A stretch of DNA of 64,000 nt from assembly GCA_036488875.1 (NCBI GenBank), contig DASXGW010000013.1, forward strand, positions 41,281 to 105,280, in the 5' to 3' direction. This DNA comes from Candidatus Baltobacteraceae bacterium. Lineage in GTDB: Bacteria; Vulcanimicrobiota; Vulcanimicrobiia; Vulcanimicrobiales; Vulcanimicrobiaceae. The translations under genes and the position numbers were made by a program. Below the pieces are notes generated by a model that was given only the letters and a program-made list of their open reading frames with translations, did no database searches and had not been told where the DNA came from. Every line of letters starts with the position of its first letter. Within the stretch, counting starts at the first letter, position 1. This document shows positions 59,058 through 64,000 of this stretch, piece by piece.

Positions 59058-59999
59058 ATGGAAAGCGTCGTCATCATCGGATCCGGTCCGGCGGGACTCA
59101 CGGCCGCAGTCTACGCCGCACGAGCGAATCTCAAGCCGCTCGTCTTGGCGGGCGGCCTTTACGGCGGCCAGCTGATGCTCACGACCGAAGTCGAGAACTA
59201 CCCCGGTTTCCCCGAAGGCATCATGGGCCCCGACTTGATGATGCGTTTCCGCGAGCAGGCCGAACGTTTCGGCGCGCGGATCGAAAACGTCGACGTAACG
59301 TCGGTTGAGTTCAATGCCAAACCCTTGGCCGTGCGCACGCCCGATGCGCAGTATCAAGCAAAGACGGTGATCGTCGCCACCGGCGCGAGCGCCCGCTGGC
59401 TCGACATTCCCGGCGAAGAGCGGCTGCGCGGCCGCGGCGTCTCGACCTGCGCGACCTGCGATGGCGCATTTTTCCGCGACAGACAGATCGTCGTCGTCGG
59501 CGGCGGCGACTCCGCCATGGAAGAAGCGCTGTTTCTCACGCGTTTCGGCAAACATGTGACCGTCATCCACCGCCGGGACGGATTGCGCGCCAGCAAGATC
59601 ATGGCCGACCGTGCGCGCTCCCACGAAAAGATCGGCTTTATTTGGAACACGGTCGTCGAAGAAGCCCTCGGCGACGGGCAGCTCAAAGCGCTGCGCCTGC
59701 ACAACCTCGCCGACGGCAGCCGTTCGGAGTTTGAAGCTGATGCGCTCTTCATCGCGATCGGTCACACGCCCAACACGGATATTTTCAAAGGCCAGCTCGA
59801 TCTCGACGAAGCGGGCTATATCGTTTCGGCCGACAGTGTGACCACGAACGTGGAGGGTGTCTTCGTTGCGGGCGACGTGAACGACATTCGGTACAAGCAG
59901 GCCGTGACCGCCGCCGGCGCCGGTTGCCGTGCCGCGATGGACGCCGAAAAGTATCTCGAGGCGTTAGAGTTTCGCGTCGCTATGGAACAGGTTCCGTAG
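59058..59999 (+). CDS. trxB: Thioredoxin reductase
   Basis: 313 residues from ATG 59058; an in-frame GTG at 59016 would add 14 charged residues not seen in the family. NADPH-dependent FAD enzyme that reduces thioredoxin. FAD-binding VVIIGSGPAGLTAAVYAAR, redox-active pair C131-A-T-C134 (STCATCDGAFF), NADPH-binding VVGGGDSAMEEALFL, and VTTNVEGVFVAGDVND at the C-terminal FAD site. Ends 36 nt inside the convergent epimerase gene. Confidence 0.95.
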   Translation: MESVVIIGSGPAGLTAAVYAARANLKPLVLAGGLYGGQLMLTTEVENYPGFPEGIMGPDLMMRFREQAERFGARIENVDVTSVEFNAKPLAVRTPDAQYQAKTVIVATGASARWLDIPGEERLRGRGVSTCATCDGAFFRDRQIVVVGGGDSAMEEALFLTRFGKHVTVIHRRDGLRASKIMADRARSHEKIGFIWNTVVEEALGDGQLKALRLHNLADGSRSEFEADALFIAIGHTPNTDIFKGQLDLDEAGYIVSADSVTTNVEGVFVAGDVNDIRYKQAVTAAGAGCRAAMDAEKYLEALEFRVAMEQVP

Positions 60000-60824
60000 C
60001 GCTGCGTCGATCTCCGTAAACCGAAACTCGAACGCGTACTCTTCGAGCAAGCGCGTCGGAAGTACGCGCTGACCTTCGAGCACCACGACGGCACCTTCAC
60101 CCAGCAACGCGCGTAATGCGATCTTGGGAACCGGCGCGAACGTCGGACGTCCGATCGCCGCGCCGAGCGCGTGCGTGAGCGCGGCATTGGTTACGGGGTT
60201 CGGCGCAGTCGCGTCAACCGCGCCGTCGACGCGATCGATCGCGAGCGCGTAGACGCGCATCGCGTCGGCGATGTGAATCCAGGAGATCCATTGGCGCCCG
60301 TTGCCCACGATACCGCCGAGACCGGCTCGAAACGGCGGCAGCATCTTTGCAAGGGCGCCACCGCCGGTATCCAAGACGACGCCGCAGCGCACGATAGCGA
60401 CGCGCATGCCGAGATCGCGTGCGCGCGACGCCTCCGCCTCCCACTGCGCGCACAGCCGCGCCAGGAAATCTTCACCGGGAGGACTGGACTCGTCGAACGT
60501 CCCCGTTTCGCTCGTTCCGTAATAGCCGACCGCCGAGGCCGATACGTACGCGGCGGGCCGCTTGTCGTGACGGCCGAGCTGCTCGAGAAACCGCCGCGGC
60601 AGCTCGGTTCGGCTGTATTCGAGCCGGTGCTTGACGGTTGACGACCAGCGTTGCGCGATCGTTTCGCCCGCGACGTTGACGACGGCATCGCATTGCGCGG
60701 CGGCCTCGGCCGCGGCTGCTGGATCGCGCAGCGATAGCGGTTCGACGACGTCGCCGCGCGCGCGCAGCACAGCCGCCAATCGGCTGCCGATAAAACCGGA
60801 AACCCCAAGTACGGCGACTCTCAC
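59964..60824 (-). CDS. TIGR01777 family epimerase (YfcH-like SDR)
   Basis: 286 residues, extended SDR: VAVLGVSGFIGSRLAAVLRARGD (GxxGxxG), DAVVNVAGETIAQRW, ASAVGYYGTSETGTFDES (YYG signature of this family), and ISWIHIADAMRVYALAIDR, with the C-terminal DUF1731-like segment GEGAVVVLEGQRVLPTRLLEEYAFEFRF. The substrate is unknown; family members are linked to cell-division or sugar metabolism in some genomes. Its ATG overlaps the pepP stop by 4 nt. Confidence 0.9.
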   Translation of the reverse strand: MRVAVLGVSGFIGSRLAAVLRARGDVVEPLSLRDPAAAAEAAAQCDAVVNVAGETIAQRWSSTVKHRLEYSRTELPRRFLEQLGRHDKRPAAYVSASAVGYYGTSETGTFDESSPPGEDFLARLCAQWEAEASRARDLGMRVAIVRCGVVLDTGGGALAKMLPPFRAGLGGIVGNGRQWISWIHIADAMRVYALAIDRVDGAVDATAPNPVTNAALTHALGAAIGRPTFAPVPKIALRALLGEGAVVVLEGQRVLPTRLLEEYAFEFRFTEIDAALRNLFHSDAKL

Positions 60825-62143
60825 CGGTGCGCCAGCGTGGCTCCTTCGCTGCCGACGATCTCCTCGAGCTCGTCCACAGTTTTCGGAATCGCCGCGGTCA
60901 AGTTTTCGCTGCCGTCGATCGTAACCAAAATATCGTCTTCGATGCGTACGCCTATACCCTTGAAACGATCGGGACAGTCGAGATCGCGCCGAACGTACAC
61001 ACCGGGCTCGACGGTCGTGACCATCCCCGGCCGCAGTCGCACGGCTTCGTCTTCGTCGTCGCGGTAAGCGCCGACGTCGTGAACGTCCAGGCCAAGCCAG
61101 TGACCCGTACCGTGCATGAAGTACCGGCGGTAGTGTTTCTCCTCGATGTTCTCATCGAGGGTGCCCGAAAGCAAGCCGAGCTCGATCAAGCCCTCGGTGA
61201 TCGTGCGAATTGCGGCTTCATGGAATTGATCGCGGCGAACGCCCGGGCGCACTTGCGCGATCGCCGCTTCCTGTGCCGCCAGGACGAGTTCGTAGATCGA
61301 ACGCTGCTCGGCCGTAAAGCGCCCGTCGACGGGCCACGTGCGCGTGACGTCGGTCGCATAGTAATCGAGCTCGCAGCCGGAATCGACCAACAGCAGCGCT
61401 CCCGATTCGAGGCGGTCGCGATTATTGACGTAGTGCAAGGTCGTGGCGTTGTCGGCGGTAGCGACGATCGATTCGTAGGCGACGAACTGCGCGCCGTTGC
61501 GTAGGTATTCGGCCTCGATGAGCGCCTCGATTTCGTACTCGTGGAGACCCGGCCGCGTCGCGCGCATGCCGGCCGCAAAACCTTGTCGCGTAATGCCCGC
61601 GGCCCGGCGCATGGTCGCGATCTCGCGATCGGTTTTGATCAGGCGCATCTCGTGCACCGCGATCCCCGGATCGGCAAACGTGCGCGGTACGCGCCCCTTC
61701 TGACGCGTGCGGCCGCGCGCGGCCTCGATTGCTGCGTGCACGAGTGCGTCGGTTGCGGCGTCTCTGCCGGTCGCATAGTGCAAGGTCGTCGCGCCGATCA
61801 GATACTCCGGCAACCGTTCCGCGAACTCGGCGATCGGATAGGCCGTGTCGACGCCCAACGTTTCGGCTGCGCGCTCGACTCCTAAGCGCGTGCCGTCCCA
61901 AATCTCACGATCCCGATCGCGCGTTCGCAGAAACAGGACGCTGCGATGTTCGGGATGTTCGGGCGAAAGCACCAGTACGGCCTCGGGTTCGTCGAAGCCG
62001 GTGAGATAATAGAAGTCGGAGTCTTGGCGAAATGGATACGACGTGTCGTTGTTTCGTAGGATCGTTTTTGCGGACGGAATGACGGCGGCGCCGCCGGCTA
62101 TCGCCTCGGCCAGGCGCTCGCGCCGAGCAATGTAGGGTTCCAT
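60821..62143 (-). CDS. pepP: Xaa-Pro aminopeptidase (M24B)
   Basis: 440 residues. Removes N-terminal residues before proline. The N-terminal creatinase-like domain (DTSYPFRQDSDFYYLTGFDEPEAVLVL, the family pattern) is followed by the pita-bread fold with dinuclear-metal ligands: LLLVDSGCELDYYATDVTRTWPV (two Asp), HGTGHWLGLDVHD (His), PGMVTTVEPGVYV (Glu) and GIGVRIEDDILVT (Glu). Upstream lies a lipoprotein gene, 9 bp away. Confidence 0.95.
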   Translation of the reverse strand: MEPYIARRERLAEAIAGGAAVIPSAKTILRNNDTSYPFRQDSDFYYLTGFDEPEAVLVLSPEHPEHRSVLFLRTRDRDREIWDGTRLGVERAAETLGVDTAYPIAEFAERLPEYLIGATTLHYATGRDAATDALVHAAIEAARGRTRQKGRVPRTFADPGIAVHEMRLIKTDREIATMRRAAGITRQGFAAGMRATRPGLHEYEIEALIEAEYLRNGAQFVAYESIVATADNATTLHYVNNRDRLESGALLLVDSGCELDYYATDVTRTWPVDGRFTAEQRSIYELVLAAQEAAIAQVRPGVRRDQFHEAAIRTITEGLIELGLLSGTLDENIEEKHYRRYFMHGTGHWLGLDVHDVGAYRDDEDEAVRLRPGMVTTVEPGVYVRRDLDCPDRFKGIGVRIEDDILVTIDGSENLTAAIPKTVDELEEIVGSEGATLAHR

Positions 62144-62152
62144 AAGTGCCCC

Positions 62153-63364
62153 CTATTGTAAGAGACGCAGCGGATTGGAGGCAAGCGCCGCCAGCGCGTA
62201 CCAGGCTGTGGCGCCGACGTGAAGGCAAGCGTAGTACGAATCGCCGTCGCCGGTCCGCAAGCCGTTCTTCGAAGCCGCGTCGATGCCGTCGCCGTCGGCG
62301 TTGGGCGCATGCCGCTGCGCGTATGCCAGGTCTCCGAGGTAGGCAACGGCCTTTTGCCGATCGCCGGCCTTTGCGCGAGCCAGCAACGCCGCAGCCAAAT
62401 GTGCGGTGCCTTCGAACCACACGCCGCTTCGGTCGGCATCGCTGAAACTGACGCCCCGAAAACCGCCCTCATTTACGGCGAGGCGCTTCGCTGCCCAGTC
62501 TAACGAGGCTTCGTATATCGTGCGTTCGGTGGCAAGAAAACTCCACGTCTGAACGTCTTCGGGAATCGGAACGCGATTGGGCGTTGCCCCGTCGTCGAGC
62601 GTCCCAATCCAATAAAAGCCGCTACGCGCGTTCCACATCGCGTCGACGAGCGCCAACGCGGACGCCGCACCCGTGCTCCAACTCGAATCGCTCGTCAGCG
62701 CAGCAAGCATCGTGAAGAACGCGTAGACGTCGATGTTATGCTCGGTCGACTTCCAGCGCACGTTCGTACCGCCGGTATATCCTCCGGGTCCGCGCGAATC
62801 CGCCGCATTCTGCGCGATCCAGTTCGCAATCGCGGTCGCCGCGGTCAGATGCGTTGCTTCGTGCGTCGCGCCGTACAGTTGAGCAAGTGCAATGCCGGTC
62901 CACGCCATGTTCCCTGTGTCCGTGCCGGCACCGGCAAACGTGACTTTCCCGCCCTGCGAAACGAAGGGACGCACCCAATACGCGTTGCGGACGCGTCCGT
63001 CGCCGGCCGGATCGTGCGATTGCGCGTACTCGAGGCTGTTCCCGAGAACTCGCGCTCGAGCAAGATCGTCGCTCGTGCCGCGTGCGAGATACGCCGCGAT
63101 CAGGACCGCCTGGTCGTAGGTAAAGGCCGTCGCGCCTAGGCGAAGCGCCTTGGTTGGAACGAAGCTCTGCGCGAGCCGCAATGCGTCACCGGCGCCGTAG
63201 AGGTCCATCATGCGATCGAGAAACGCAAACGCGCGGGTCGACGAAGGCGAGTTCGCGTGCGCCCCGGCGTGTGAGGGGTTTACGAGCGACGGCGTGAGAA
63301 GCGCGCGCGGCGAGCAAGCCGCCAGTGCGAAGGTCGCAAAGATCGCGCGCCGGCGCGAAACCAC
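62153..63364 (-). CDS. Exported lipoprotein with alpha/alpha-barrel-like fold, function unknown
   Basis: 403 residues, GTG start. N-terminus VSRRRAIFATFALAACS is a lipoprotein signal with a twin-arginine flavour and lipobox LAAC. The rest is helical with repeated pairs such as AFAFLDRMMDLYGAGDALRLAQSF, TGNMAWTGIALAQLYGAT, KSTEHNIDVYAFFTMLAALT and GVWFEGTAHLAAALLARAKAGD, typical of six-hairpin glycosidase or related (alpha/alpha)6 barrels. A sugar-related role is a guess. It follows the M28 peptidase gene by 1 nt and is probably in the same operon. Confidence 0.72.
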   Translation of the reverse strand: MVSRRRAIFATFALAACSPRALLTPSLVNPSHAGAHANSPSSTRAFAFLDRMMDLYGAGDALRLAQSFVPTKALRLGATAFTYDQAVLIAAYLARGTSDDLARARVLGNSLEYAQSHDPAGDGRVRNAYWVRPFVSQGGKVTFAGAGTDTGNMAWTGIALAQLYGATHEATHLTAATAIANWIAQNAADSRGPGGYTGGTNVRWKSTEHNIDVYAFFTMLAALTSDSSWSTGAASALALVDAMWNARSGFYWIGTLDDGATPNRVPIPEDVQTWSFLATERTIYEASLDWAAKRLAVNEGGFRGVSFSDADRSGVWFEGTAHLAAALLARAKAGDRQKAVAYLGDLAYAQRHAPNADGDGIDAASKNGLRTGDGDSYYACLHVGATAWYALAALASNPLRLLQ

Positions 63365-63365
63365 G

Positions 63366-64000
63366 CTATTGAAGACTGCGGGCGATCGACTCTATTTCGC
63401 CGGCGGTTTGGTCGACTGCGCGCTGGACCGACGAGCGGTCTCCGCTTTCCATCGCTTCGGTCAGCGTAGGAAAAGCGACTTCGGCATACCCTTGGCTGCC
63501 GTAGAAGAGCAGGTCTAGACGGTGTACGGCGTCGATCGCCTTGTCCGACGACGCCCCGATCGAAACGCCGGCGAAACGGTCGATCGCCTGTGAGATCGGT
63601 GCGAAGCTGACGCCGGTTCCGTTGTTGTTTGCCAGCGACGCGAGCGCCTGACGCATCGACGGCACGTAGGCGTCGAAACGATACGGCAGCTGGTCGTCTG
63701 AAGTGAGTTTGTAGGCAAGCAATGCCAGCATCTGCGAGAGCGCTTGATGGTTGGCGAAATGCGGATCGGCCTGCGTCGTCGCATAGGTTAAATCGTCGAA
63801 GGCGGAGTGATACGCGCCGAACGGTCCGGCAAATGCCATTTCTATGGTCGGAATGCCGAGCAAGTGTAAGAACGGTTCGTGATCCGACCCGCCGCCCGGC
63901 GCGAACGTTTGAACTCCGCCGTTCTGTGCGCGCCATTTATCCCACACGGTTTGCGAAGGCGAGCGCGGATCGGAAACCATGCGCGCGATCGGCGGAGCGA
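63366..64000 (-). CDS. M28 family zinc peptidase (glutamate carboxypeptidase II-like), N-terminus beyond window
   Basis: The frame is open to the window end with no stop, so the 5' part is missing. GGGSDHEPFLHLLGIPTIEMAFAGPFGAYHSAFDDLTY contains the catalytic-domain end with the zinc-binding histidine (YHSxxD), and ADPHFANHQALSQMLALLAYKLTSDDQLPYRF starts a transferrin-receptor-like dimerisation helical domain. Such enzymes release C-terminal acidic residues in other organisms; the specificity here is unknown. Confidence 0.87.
   Translation of the reverse strand, partial: APPIARMVSDPRSPSQTVWDKWRAQNGGVQTFAPGGGSDHEPFLHLLGIPTIEMAFAGPFGAYHSAFDDLTYATTQADPHFANHQALSQMLALLAYKLTSDDQLPYRFDAYVPSMRQALASLANNNGTGVSFAPISQAIDRFAGVSIGASSDKAIDAVHRLDLLFYGSQGYAEVAFPTLTEAMESGDRSSVQRAVDQTAGEIESIARSLQ

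Overview
The window is a compact, GC-rich bacterial chromosome segment. Almost every base is coding, gaps are usually under 100 bp, neighbouring genes often overlap by 4 to 18 nt (ATGA, GTGA or TTGA junctions), and GTG and TTG starts are frequent. The core genes (RF2, RlmN, GlyRS, DnaG, RpoD, TrxB, tRNA-Leu with encoded CCA) show a bacterial chromosome and not a plasmid or phage. The flavour of the accessory genes (DUF2079 membrane protein, copper-amine-oxidase-type stalk domains, KGG-repeat protein, HEAT fusions, many small secreted proteins of unknown function) suggests a poorly cultured soil or acid-environment phylum such as Vulcanimicrobiota/Eremiobacterota (WPS-2). That placement is inference only; no rRNA gene is present to test it.

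Layout. 1-6.4 kb: prfB (5' end cut off), a DUF2079 membrane protein, a secreted protein, a GT9 glycosyltransferase, ybjQ-like, a family 4 uracil-DNA glycosylase and rlmN. 6.4-14.3 kb: a small membrane protein, an MmcQ/YjbR protein, two short-chain dehydrogenases and a GT2 glycosyltransferase in a tight run, then glyS (single-chain type) and ppdK. 14.3-18 kb: a HicAB toxin-antitoxin pair meets, tail to tail, a five-gene operon (HD hydrolase, SPFH protein, and a three-subunit nitrile hydratase/thiocyanate hydrolase-like enzyme). 18-21 kb: dnaG and rpoD. 21-27.3 kb: small secreted proteins, a KGG-repeat protein, a HEAT-cyclophilin fusion, D-aminoacyl-tRNA deacylase, proline dehydrogenase and an orphan ABC permease. 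27.4-33.7 kb: a receiver protein, an MntP-like manganese exporter, then genes resembling the lysine aminomutase reactivase KamB/KamC, a Kce-type cleavage enzyme and two Dpp/Opp-type permeases. 33.8-43.4 kb: tRNA-Leu(GAG), an enlarged RND transporter, a stalk-domain protein, an SDR, an M1 aminopeptidase with HEAT repeats, and a PBP4-type carboxypeptidase carrying a nested palindrome in its coding sequence. 43.4-49.2 kb: the TldD/PmbA protease pair, an OmpR-type regulator, a MocR-type regulator and small unknown genes. 49.2-54.8 kb: a type III polyketide synthase operon, a beta-propeller/phosphoesterase-like protein and a DDAH-fold protein (both apparently without catalytic residues) and a metallophosphoesterase. 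54.7-64 kb: an ABC-2 exporter, an HTH-metallo-beta-lactamase fusion, an S41 peptidase, trxB, a TIGR01777 epimerase, PepP, a lipoprotein and the 3' part of an M28 peptidase.

No insertion sequence, integrase, prophage or CRISPR array was seen. The features most worth following are the split-beta nitrile-hydratase-like operon, the 132-nt nested palindrome inserted in frame in dacB, the RND pump with an additional membrane block, the KamB/KamC/Kce run without a mutase, and two adjacent likely pseudoenzymes. No gap without a gene exceeds about 190 bp.
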